The notes below the pieces were generated by a model, which saw only the letters and a program-made list of their open reading frames with translations, ran no database searches and was not told where the DNA came from. This document shows, one piece after another, positions 1-5,281 of a stretch of 5,565 bases of DNA (position 1 is its first letter; every line of letters begins with the position of its first letter). A program made the translations under genes and the position numbers. Source of the DNA: Alphaproteobacteria bacterium (lineage in GTDB: Bacteria; Pseudomonadota; Alphaproteobacteria; CAAHEQ01; UBA3637); contig JAFXFY010000225.1 in the NCBI GenBank assembly GCA_017513365.1, positions 1 to 5,565 of the forward strand. The letters run 5' to 3'.

Positions 1-793
1 CTCTAAGCAATTCTGCTCTAGTATTTTTAGTATAAGTGCCATAACCATGAAAATTATCTGATAAATCATATCCACTAACTTGAGTTTTTCCTAACTTAGC
101 ACAAAAATGATAAGCATCCCAATAATTTTCTATTGTTTGTCTGGATACATACCATACCTCATCTACCCCGTTAACCGTAATAGTATATTTGTTATAATCA
201 AGCGGTGTACATACACCTTTTTTTCCGCTGGGAAAAGCTTCATCACACGTTGGGGCAGAAGCCGCACAGTACTCATCAGGTCCACATTCACTGTTAGAAG
301 TACATCCTTCAATTGGAGCTGTTGTTGTCGTTTCTTCCGTAGCTGTGGTTGTTTCTTCTGTTGTTGAAGTCAATGTATCGTCCACATAGAACACCATTGT
401 GTTCGTATTGCCACAAACATCATCTATAGCCGAATCGTATTCCGTTGTCCCGATTTTAACCGTAGCATTATTAATCATACCTTCAAACACCATTTCACAT
501 AACCGTTTGGGTAAATCCGAAACCTGAATCCCAATGGTTTCATTTTCCAATCCAATAGCGTATTTACCGACAGTCGTTGTCGGCCATTCGGATAAATTGG
601 TATCACCAGTACTATCAAATTGGGCATTAACATCTATAGCTCTGAGCATAATATCATTGATAATCGTATTCGCCCGATATTTATCCATACCATAGGAATA
701 TCCGACAATTCCACCAATGCTTAAAACGCCGATAATGGCTAGCGTCCCCAGCATTTCTACCATAGAACGACCGGTTTCGTAGTTTTGTTTCAT
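1..793 (-). CDS. Type IV pilin-like (pseudopilin) surface protein with Thr-rich linker and Cys-rich region; 3' end outside window
   Basis: The gene starts at ATG 793 and stays open for 264 codons to the window edge, so its C-terminus is missing. AAGGAG at 802-807 lies 8 nt before the ATG. Residues 1-8 (MKQNYETG) form a short class III leader. Prepilin peptidase would cut after Gly8; Glu13 sits at +5 of the mature form, and a hydrophobic helix covers about 13-32, the usual pilin assembly helix. Residues 142-160 are a Thr/Glu linker with two TEETTT-type units. A Cys cluster follows (C164, C170, C176, C183, C195). Then comes a segment around W214-L244 with AYHFCAKLGKTQVSGYDL, reminiscent of C-type-lectin-like 'FC..LGK..VS..DL' segments; that likeness is an inference from memory. 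The prepilin N-terminus is clear, but the exact role (pilus subunit, adhesin or minor pseudopilin) is unknown. The gene follows a structured leader that ends in a terminator, so expression is probably conditional. Confidence 0.85.
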   Translation of the reverse strand, partial: MKQNYETGRSMVEMLGTLAIIGVLSIGGIVGYSYGMDKYRANTIINDIMLRAIDVNAQFDSTGDTNLSEWPTTTVGKYAIGLENETIGIQVSDLPKRLCEMVFEGMINNATVKIGTTEYDSAIDDVCGNTNTMVFYVDDTLTSTTEETTTATEETTTTAPIEGCTSNSECGPDEYCAASAPTCDEAFPSGKKGVCTPLDYNKYTITVNGVDEVWYVSRQTIENYWDAYHFCAKLGKTQVSGYDLSDNFHGYGTYTKNTRAELLR

Positions 794-816
794 TATTTTT
801 ACTCCTTAATTTGTAC

Positions 817-843
817 AAAAAAAATCGCCTTGATGATGGGCGA
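817..843 (-). terminator. Intrinsic terminator just upstream of the pilin Shine-Dalgarno
   Basis: In the RNA, UCGCC (843-839) pairs with GGCGA (829-825) around a 9-nt loop. The stem extends by a G-U and an A-U pair to 7 bp and is followed by eight U (824-817). Only 9 nt separate the U-run from the pilin Shine-Dalgarno at 802-807, so the pilin mRNA must read through this site or start inside the leader. The 5' arm can instead pair with the leader's first bases (1011-1006). Confidence 0.75.
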
Positions 844-1012
844 CTGGAAGTTGATAGCTATTAGAGTAAAATAGTGCGGCATATTCATTTAAGGGATAAC
901 CCCAAAAACTTATTCAGACGCCTTCCAGCCTTGCCGGAAAGCAGTTTTATCGTCCCGCACGGACGTACTCTAAAGAGGCTATCATACCTCGAGGCGGTCA
1001 TCACATCGCCCT
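817..1012 (-). ncRNA. Structured leader RNA, candidate riboswitch/attenuator upstream of the pilin gene
   Basis: This stretch fills most of the 329-bp gap between the pilin and the MORN-repeat gene. A predicted start near 1012 and a terminator at 817-843 give an RNA of about 195 nt. Nested complementary segments, in plus coordinates, are 838-843 with 1006-1011 (GGGCGA/TCGCCC), 852-858 with 978-984 (TGATAGC/GCTATCA), 861-868 with 966-973 (TTAGAGTA/TACTCTAA) and 874-879 with 955-960 (GTGCGG/CCGCAC). Inside these are small hairpins at about 893-903 and 921-940. In addition 844-850 (CTGGAAG) matches 922-928 (CTTCCAG), which would make a pseudoknot. The closing helix uses the left arm of the terminator, so the two are mutually exclusive. 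I do not recognise the family: c-di-GMP, TPP and cobalamin riboswitch cores, tmRNA, RNase P RNA and SRP RNA signatures are not visible. A 6S-like rod is possible from size and closing helices, but the central region looks branched. Confidence 0.6.
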
Positions 1013-1019
1013 GATAACC

Positions 1020-1048
1020 AGTCTAATTAATCACAAGCCAAAAATCAA
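1020..1048 (-). promoter_or_regulatory. Promoter of the leader RNA and pilin
   Basis: On the minus strand a -35 TTGATT (1048-1043) and a -10 TAGACT (1025-1020) are separated by 17 bp. This predicts transcription from about 1012, directly at the GGGCGA that closes the structured leader. The -35 lies in a 17-bp sequence (1040-1056) that is identical to that of the aspS promoter at 3811-3827, which supports the call. Confidence 0.6.
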
Positions 1049-1068
1049 GCATTATTTTTTTAAACAAT

Positions 1069-1097
1069 AAAAAAAAGACCCCAAACGGGATCTTTTT
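1069..1097 (-). terminator. Intrinsic terminator of the MORN-repeat gene
   Basis: The minus-strand RNA forms GAUCCC-GUUU-GGGGUC (1092-1077) with one U-G wobble, flanked by A-U pairs and ending in an eight-base U-run (1076-1069). On the plus strand the wobble becomes an A-C mismatch, so the element is built for minus-strand transcripts. It starts about 26 nt after the stop codon at 1123. Confidence 0.88.
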
Positions 1098-1122
1098 GCG
1101 TTCAATCGCGATAAAGAGTAAA

Positions 1123-1839
1123 TTAACGGTGATTGGCCTCTTTTTCACGCAATGCTTTAATCGTTTTGCTGTGAGCAGCAACTTTTTTAGCAGTACAGCC
1201 AAATTCGTATCGTAAATTATTTAAAGCTACTGCTAACGCATGACGGATATCAGTTGTCATAGAAAGTTCTCTCGCAGCAAAACGAGCACTTTCTTGAAGC
1301 TCCATTAGTCTGACACGCTTTTCGGCACGAGATTTTCTGGGACGGCTATTTTCATCAGATTTATCGGAAATCACTTCAGATGTTGCCTTTTTATCGGTTT
1401 GGGCTTCAATAATTTGAGCAGAGCCATTTTGCGTTAAATGATTGTATTTTTCCTCAGGTACTTCTTTACCATTTTTATATATGCATTTCTTACACAATAT
1501 TCCATCTTCGTAATATTTTTCATATAGACCATCTAACTTTCCATCTTTATAGGCACACTTTACTGCCAACTGGCCATTCTTATAATAACGTTCATATGGA
1601 CCATCTTTCTTACCATTTTTATAGGTACATTTTCTGCACAATTTCCCATTTTCATGATATTCTTCACACAAACCTTCTAACGCGCCATTTTTATAGGTAC
1701 ACTTTACCCTCAACCGTCCACTGTCATAATATTCTTCATATAGACCATCGAAGTCTCCATCTTTACGGGTGCATTTTATCCACAACTGGCCATTTTGATG
1801 ATATCCTTCATATGTGCTATTGTTAATTTCTTCAGACAT
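1123..1839 (-). CDS. MORN_2/YwqK-type repeat protein with unrecognised basic C-terminal domain
   Basis: This 238-residue protein has no signal peptide or membrane segment, so it is probably cytoplasmic. Residues 10-129 are five tandem 24-residue repeats of the form YEeYyxnGxLxxKCtYKnGkldGl, matching the 'toxin-antitoxin system YwqK' (COG2849) / MORN_2 class of beta-hairpin repeats. Each repeat keeps a Cys at its 14th position (C23, C47, C71, C95, C119), with extra Cys at 58, 68 and 116. A polar linker (about 130-165) leads to a basic, helical region (about 166-238, with RPRKSRAEKRVRLMELQESA) that I cannot place. Despite the common database name, no toxin lies beside it. The start is supported by AAGGAG at 1846-1851, 6 nt before the ATG. 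The gene is a single-gene unit with its own strong promoter and terminator. Family assignment is firm for the repeats; function is unknown. Confidence 0.88.
   Translation of the reverse strand: MSEEINNSTYEGYHQNGQLWIKCTRKDGDFDGLYEEYYDSGRLRVKCTYKNGALEGLCEEYHENGKLCRKCTYKNGKKDGPYERYYKNGQLAVKCAYKDGKLDGLYEKYYEDGILCKKCIYKNGKEVPEEKYNHLTQNGSAQIIEAQTDKKATSEVISDKSDENSRPRKSRAEKRVRLMELQESARFAARELSMTTDIRHALAVALNNLRYEFGCTAKKVAAHSKTIKALREKEANHR
1453..1812 (-). repeat. Five in-frame 72-bp tandem repeats (24-aa MORN_2-like units)
   Basis: Five consecutive 72-bp units encode residues 10-129 of the MORN-like protein. They still resemble each other at DNA level (repeated forms of 'ccatttttataggtaca' and 'tcatatagaccatc'), which suggests growth by unit duplication and possible copy-number change between strains. 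No unit is frameshifted. Confidence 0.85.
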
Positions 1840-1883
1840 ATTTATCTCCTTATTTGATTAAATTTTTTGTGATATATCTTCCA

Positions 1884-1912
1884 ATTATAATATAGCCAGA
1901 ATGGTTTGTCAA
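1884..1912 (-). promoter_or_regulatory. Fully consensus sigma70-type promoter of the MORN-repeat gene
   Basis: The minus strand reads TTGACA (1912-1907), exactly 17 bp, then TATAAT (1889-1884). Both hexamers and the spacing match the housekeeping consensus with no mismatch. The predicted start is near 1878, leaving a 5' UTR of about 38 nt before the ATG at 1839. Confidence 0.88.
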
Positions 1913-1938
1913 TATTTTTTAGAATACATCCCCCCCAT

Positions 1939-1970
1939 AAAAAAAGAACCACCGAAAGTGATTCTTTTTT
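1939..1970 (-). terminator. Intrinsic terminator of aspS
   Basis: The minus-strand RNA GAAUCAC (1964-1958), loop UUUCG, GUGGUUC (1952-1946) makes a 7-bp stem with one U-G wobble, extended by A-U pairs and followed by seven U (1945-1939). On the plus strand the wobble is an A-C mismatch, so it serves aspS, whose stop codon ends 22 nt away at 1993. Confidence 0.88.
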
Positions 1971-1992
1971 ATAAATGGACAGATATAAAATC

Positions 1993-3759
1993 CTATCTGA
2001 TTTTGATATGAACCTCACGAAGTTGTTGTTCCGTTACCTCTGTCGGAGCTTTCATCATCAGGTCCATACCTTGTTGGTTGAGCGGGAATGCAATCACTTC
2101 ACGAATGTAATCTTCATCCGTCAACAACATAACCAAACGGTCAATACCAAAGGCACACCCACCGTGTGGAGGAGCCCCATATTTAAAGGCATTCAGCATA
2201 CCGGCAAATTTAGCCTCAACCACTTCCGGACCATAACCGGCAATTTCAAAGGCTTTATACATCACTTCCGGTAAATGGTTACGAATCGCACCGGATAAGA
2301 TTTCAATACCGTTTAACACCATATCAAATTGATGAGCCTTAATATCCAACGGATTAGCAGATTTTAACACTTCCATTCCGCCGATTGGCATTGAGAATGG
2401 GTTATGAGAAAACTCAATAGCCCCTGTTGTTTCATTTTCTTCATACATCGGGAAGTCCACAATCCAACAGAAGATGAATTTATTTTTATCAATTAAATCC
2501 AGTTCTGTCCCCAACATATTGCGAACGGCACCCGTAAATTTAACGGTTTTAAGGCCACGGCCACAGATAAAGAAGATGCTGTCGCCCTCTTTAGCCCCCA
2601 TCCGTTCAATAAGTGTCGGGATACGATCGGCATCTAAGTTCTTAGCAATCGGGCCTTTATTACCATCGGCGGCAATAGACATATACCCAAGTCCGCCCAT
2701 ACCTTGTTCAACGGCAAATCCGTTCATCTTATCAAACCAACTGCGTGGTTTTGAGGCCGTTCCCGTTGTTTTAATAGCACGCACGAAACCACCTTCTGCC
2801 ACCGTTTTAGCAAACAGACCAAAAGAGGAACCATCAAAGATATCGGATACATCACGAATAACAAGTGGGTTTCTTAAATCTGGTTTATCCGTACCATATT
2901 TCATCATAGATTCGGCAAATGGAATTTGAACAAATGGAGCCGGAGAAACCTCACTGTTCGGCGCAAATTCCGTAAATAAGCCGTGAATAATCGGTTCCAC
3001 CGTTGCAAAAATTTCCTCTTGCGTTACAAAGGACATTTCAATATCCAATTGATAGAATTCCCCTGGACTGCGGTCTGCACGAGCATCTTCATCACGGAAA
3101 CACGGAGCCACTTGGAAATAACGGTCAAAACCGGCAACCATCAATAATTGTTTAAATTGTTGCGGAGCTTGAGGCAACGCATAAAATTTACCGTGATGCA
3201 AACGACTGGGCACCAAGAAATCACGAGCGCCTACCGGAGAAGAAGCCGTCAAAATCGGTGTTTGAAATTCGCTAAAACCAGCATCCCACATACGACGACG
3301 GATAGATTGAATAAACTTGTTTCTGAGTAAAATATTAGCATGTGGTTTTTCCCGTCTTAAATCCAAGAAACGATAAGTTAAACGTTGTTCTTCGGATAAA
3401 TCGGCCGTTTCAGCCACCACCTGCATCGGTAATACTTCCGCCATAGATTGAATTTCAACGGAGGCAACAACAACTTCAATTTCACCGGTCGGCATTTTCG
3501 GGTTGATTGTTGATCTATCTCGTTTCACAACTTGACCGGATACGGTAATAACGGATTCCGGGCGCACTTTTTCCAAAGTCGCAAAACTGGCAGAAGCCGT
3601 ATCCACCACACATTGAGTCGTCCCGTAATTATCACGCAAATCTATAAATAACAAGTTTCCGTGGTCACGTTTACGATGAACCCAACCGGATAATTTAACC
3701 ACTTGTCCTGCATTTTCTGAACGCAGGGCACCACAAGTATGTGAACGATATTGATGCAT
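1993..3759 (-). CDS. aspS: Aspartyl-tRNA synthetase, bacterial type, probably non-discriminating
   Basis: The enzyme charges tRNA-Asp (and, if non-discriminating, tRNA-Asn) with aspartate in the cytoplasm. The 588 residues match the usual bacterial length of about 590. The N-terminal OB-fold anticodon domain covers about 18-110 (GWVHRKRDHGNLLFIDLRD at 25-43). Class II motif 1 lies at about 146-170, the flipping-loop region (ALPQAPQQFKQLLM) at 194-207, motif 2 (FRDEDARADR) at 221-230 followed by the alphaproteobacterial SPGEFYQLD form, the GAD insertion domain at roughly 290-420, and motif 3 (GIDRLVMLL) at 538-546. His33 aligns with Pseudomonas aeruginosa His31, a residue linked to tRNA-Asn acceptance; E. 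coli has Leu30 there. The frame is open 20 codons further up to 3819, but that ATG lies in the promoter -35 and upstream of the likely transcription start. The ATG at 3759 has AGGAG at 3767-3771, 7 nt away, and fits the family N-terminus. Confidence 0.97.
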   Translation of the reverse strand: MHQYRSHTCGALRSENAGQVVKLSGWVHRKRDHGNLLFIDLRDNYGTTQCVVDTASASFATLEKVRPESVITVSGQVVKRDRSTINPKMPTGEIEVVVASVEIQSMAEVLPMQVVAETADLSEEQRLTYRFLDLRREKPHANILLRNKFIQSIRRRMWDAGFSEFQTPILTASSPVGARDFLVPSRLHHGKFYALPQAPQQFKQLLMVAGFDRYFQVAPCFRDEDARADRSPGEFYQLDIEMSFVTQEEIFATVEPIIHGLFTEFAPNSEVSPAPFVQIPFAESMMKYGTDKPDLRNPLVIRDVSDIFDGSSFGLFAKTVAEGGFVRAIKTTGTASKPRSWFDKMNGFAVEQGMGGLGYMSIAADGNKGPIAKNLDADRIPTLIERMGAKEGDSIFFICGRGLKTVKFTGAVRNMLGTELDLIDKNKFIFCWIVDFPMYEENETTGAIEFSHNPFSMPIGGMEVLKSANPLDIKAHQFDMVLNGIEILSGAIRNHLPEVMYKAFEIAGYGPEVVEAKFAGMLNAFKYGAPPHGGCAFGIDRLVMLLTDEDYIREVIAFPLNQQGMDLMMKAPTEVTEQQLREVHIKIR

Positions 3760-3790
3760 ATAAATTCTCCTATAGTTAAAAACTTGCCAC

Positions 3791-3819
3791 AGAGTACTCC
3801 AAATGCACGTAAAAATCAA
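3791..3819 (-). promoter_or_regulatory. aspS promoter
   Basis: The minus strand has TTGATT (3819-3814), 17 bp, then TACTCT (3796-3791), predicting a start near 3785, about 25 nt before the ATG at 3759. The sequence AATAATGCTTGATTTTT around the -35 (3827-3811) is repeated exactly at the pilin-leader promoter. No GC-rich terminator separates aspS from the protease gene upstream, only a weak A/T hairpin at about 3832-3847, so some readthrough into aspS is possible. Confidence 0.6.
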
Positions 3820-3845
3820 GCATTATTATTACAAAAATGATTTTT

Positions 3846-4514
3846 TTATTTTGATATCAATTGCCCGATAAATTTACCGGTATATTGCATCAATAAGGAC
3901 AAGAATGAGGGTATTCCAGACCATCCCACACAAGCATATGATAATAATACCCCATATACGATTAAATTAATCCCCGGTAAAAAGGCCATTGTAAAAATAT
4001 ATCCGGCCGCTTTAAAATCTGTTTGTTTCGGGTGAATTTCCAAAATCGTTGAAGACAAATGGTATCCGCACATAACACCAAATACCGCCCAATAAAGATC
4101 CGGCAAAGGTTTATCCAACCCCATATAAACCAAACTGGCCAACACAACAACAAAGGCAAATGTCGGAAAGAAATAAGGAGCCAAGGCAATCAGCCAGTTC
4201 CCCTCTCCTTGAAAGGAAAGATACCCACCTTTATTTTGATTAACCTCTAAATCTACCGGTTTATGGCCTGTCAAAATAGCAAATAGCATATGAGTTAATT
4301 CATGTTCCATAATGGCTAAAAAACTGCCACTTAAAAAAGGCAACATAAAAAAGCCAACACTCGTTAAAACAAAAGGCAAGACGAACCACACCATTACATA
4401 GGAATTTACCCCTTGACTAATAACCGTTTCAATTGACTGAAAGGTGGGAAAAATCATCACCATCATCAAAACCGCTATCGGCCACTTGATAAGTGCCAAA
4501 AACCAATTAATCAT
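3846..4514 (-). CDS. Integral-membrane zinc metalloprotease-like protein with HELTH motif (M50-type)
   Basis: This 222-residue protein is mostly hydrophobic, with about five or six likely membrane segments (about 3-22, 39-62, 66-84, 106-131, 140-160, 170-193). HELTH at 71-75 is an HExxH zinc site (His71, Glu72, His75) within a membrane segment, as in intramembrane M50 proteases. GGYLSFQGEGNWLIALAPYFFPT (split here at residues 96-118) resembles the second conserved block of M50B-type proteins. Asp166 in HPKQTDF is a candidate third zinc ligand, by analogy with the late Asp of M50 enzymes. Its ATG directly follows the stop of the DUF3108-type gene (TAAATG), with no clear Shine-Dalgarno, so translation is probably coupled and the pair is one operon. 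The substrate is unknown; regulated intramembrane cleavage is an inference. A non-proteolytic relative cannot be excluded. Confidence 0.8.
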   Translation of the reverse strand: MINWFLALIKWPIAVLMMVMIFPTFQSIETVISQGVNSYVMVWFVLPFVLTSVGFFMLPFLSGSFLAIMEHELTHMLFAILTGHKPVDLEVNQNKGGYLSFQGEGNWLIALAPYFFPTFAFVVVLASLVYMGLDKPLPDLYWAVFGVMCGYHLSSTILEIHPKQTDFKAAGYIFTMAFLPGINLIVYGVLLSYACVGWSGIPSFLSLLMQYTGKFIGQLISK

Positions 4515-5234
4515 TTACTTTCCCCCTTTAAAAATATGTGTTAAATAAACGGCAATTTGTCCAAACAAAGTCGTATCAAAAGCCCCTTTGACCATTACTT
4601 TTTGATTGACACCATCAATATTGGCAAAATACAAATGAAGCGGGGGATTATCCTTATTCCCCATCCGATTAAAAAACCATCCTTTTTTCTTGCCCTTTGT
4701 AATATCAATTGTCAGAGTATAATAATCTGCCGGTCCCGAATACATCATCTGAGAACTGGGCAATAATTGCGTTTGCCCCATATATTTAAAAGTCAACAAC
4801 AACTCTCTTTTTCCATCAAAAACATGGAACGTTTTGTCCTGTGGTTCGGGCAATTGCATCACCTGAAACAATGCCGTTTGATAATCCATAAAATCTGGTT
4901 TATTTTTGAAATCAAGCTGGCGGTTTTTATATTTATTTTTACTTAATGCTTTAATATAAGAATTATTAATAACCATTTGATTATCTAATACTTTTACATC
5001 TGAATAAAACTCGGATTCAGCATCCAATACCATCTTTAACAATCCATTTGTTTTAGCCGTAGTTTTTATGTTAAAGTCTGTATCAGACACCTCATAATTC
5101 ATCTGAGCCGTCATCAAATTCATCCCCGCCCCATAGGCATTATAATGCAAAGACTCTGCCCTTGCCTGTTCCCCAATTACACAGAACAAAAGACATACAA
5201 AAAGTAAAAAAATCTGTTTCATTTTTATCATCAT
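4515..5234 (-). CDS. Secreted DUF3108-like periplasmic protein
   Basis: The 239-residue product has a signal peptide: basic MMIKMK, a hydrophobic core (about 8-20) and an ARA cleavage site after residue 26. Cys14 and Cys18 lie inside the signal peptide and do not form a lipobox, so the mature protein is soluble in the periplasm and Cys-free. The body looks like the DUF3108 beta-rich envelope family: YNAYGAGMNLMTAQMNYEV at 31-49, a central FHVFDGKRELLLTFKY block at 136-151, and a YYTLTIDI strand at 171-178 followed by basic KGKKKGWFFNR. Family assignment is from recognition of these blocks and is moderate; the function of the family is not settled. Three in-frame ATGs (5234, 5231, 5222) are possible starts and none has a Shine-Dalgarno, so the start is uncertain and the mRNA may be nearly leaderless. 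It is first in a two-gene unit with the membrane protease. Confidence 0.8.
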   Translation of the reverse strand: MMIKMKQIFLLFVCLLFCVIGEQARAESLHYNAYGAGMNLMTAQMNYEVSDTDFNIKTTAKTNGLLKMVLDAESEFYSDVKVLDNQMVINNSYIKALSKNKYKNRQLDFKNKPDFMDYQTALFQVMQLPEPQDKTFHVFDGKRELLLTFKYMGQTQLLPSSQMMYSGPADYYTLTIDITKGKKKGWFFNRMGNKDNPPLHLYFANIDGVNQKVMVKGAFDTTLFGQIAVYLTHIFKGGK

Positions 5235-5281
5235 TATGCTACACTATAGCCAATTTTAATCAAAAAGAAAAGGATATTTTT
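5235..5281. promoter_or_regulatory. Divergent intergenic region between the DUF3108-like gene and rmuC
   Basis: Only 47 bp separate the two start codons, so both promoters must overlap here or reach into the opposite gene. On the minus strand TTGATT (5263-5258), 16 bp, then TAGCAT (5241-5236) is a plausible promoter; it would start transcription near 5229, favouring the ATG at 5222. On the plus strand TATGCT (5235-5240) or TACACT (5240-5245) could be -10 elements, without a clear -35. AAGGA at 5270-5274 is the Shine-Dalgarno of the plus-strand gene. Confidence 0.4.

Noticed and set aside
107..367. Plus-strand open frame of 86 codons
   Set aside because: It lies entirely antisense to the pilin gene, over the Thr-rich linker and Cys region; the composition is Cys/Phe/Ser-rich shadow sequence and there is no Shine-Dalgarno.
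817..1012. Known RNA families for the leader (tmRNA, RNase P, SRP RNA, c-di-GMP-I riboswitch)
   Set aside because: I looked for their conserved cores (for example the SRP GGAAG-type tip, the RNase P GAGGAAAGTC block and the c-di-GMP-I GGGCAAACC / GACGCAAAGCC blocks) and did not find them on the minus strand.
1453..1812. Could the regular repeats be a CRISPR array?
   Set aside because: The units are contiguous 72-bp coding repeats in frame without unique spacers; they encode protein repeats.
1596..1826. Plus-strand open frame rich in His, Tyr and Cys
   Set aside because: It is the antisense of the 72-bp MORN repeats; its own periodicity merely mirrors them.
2474..2929. Plus-strand open frame of 151 codons
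   Set aside because: It is antisense within the strongly conserved aspS coding sequence, with no start signals or recognisable protein.
3760..3819. Twenty-residue N-terminal extension of aspS starting at 3819
   Set aside because: The extra codons overlap the -35/-10 elements and lie upstream of the predicted transcription start; the downstream ATG at 3759 has a good Shine-Dalgarno and the family N-terminus.
3832..3847. Terminator after the membrane protease gene
   Set aside because: The only hairpin is an A/T stem without GC pairs; too weak to call.
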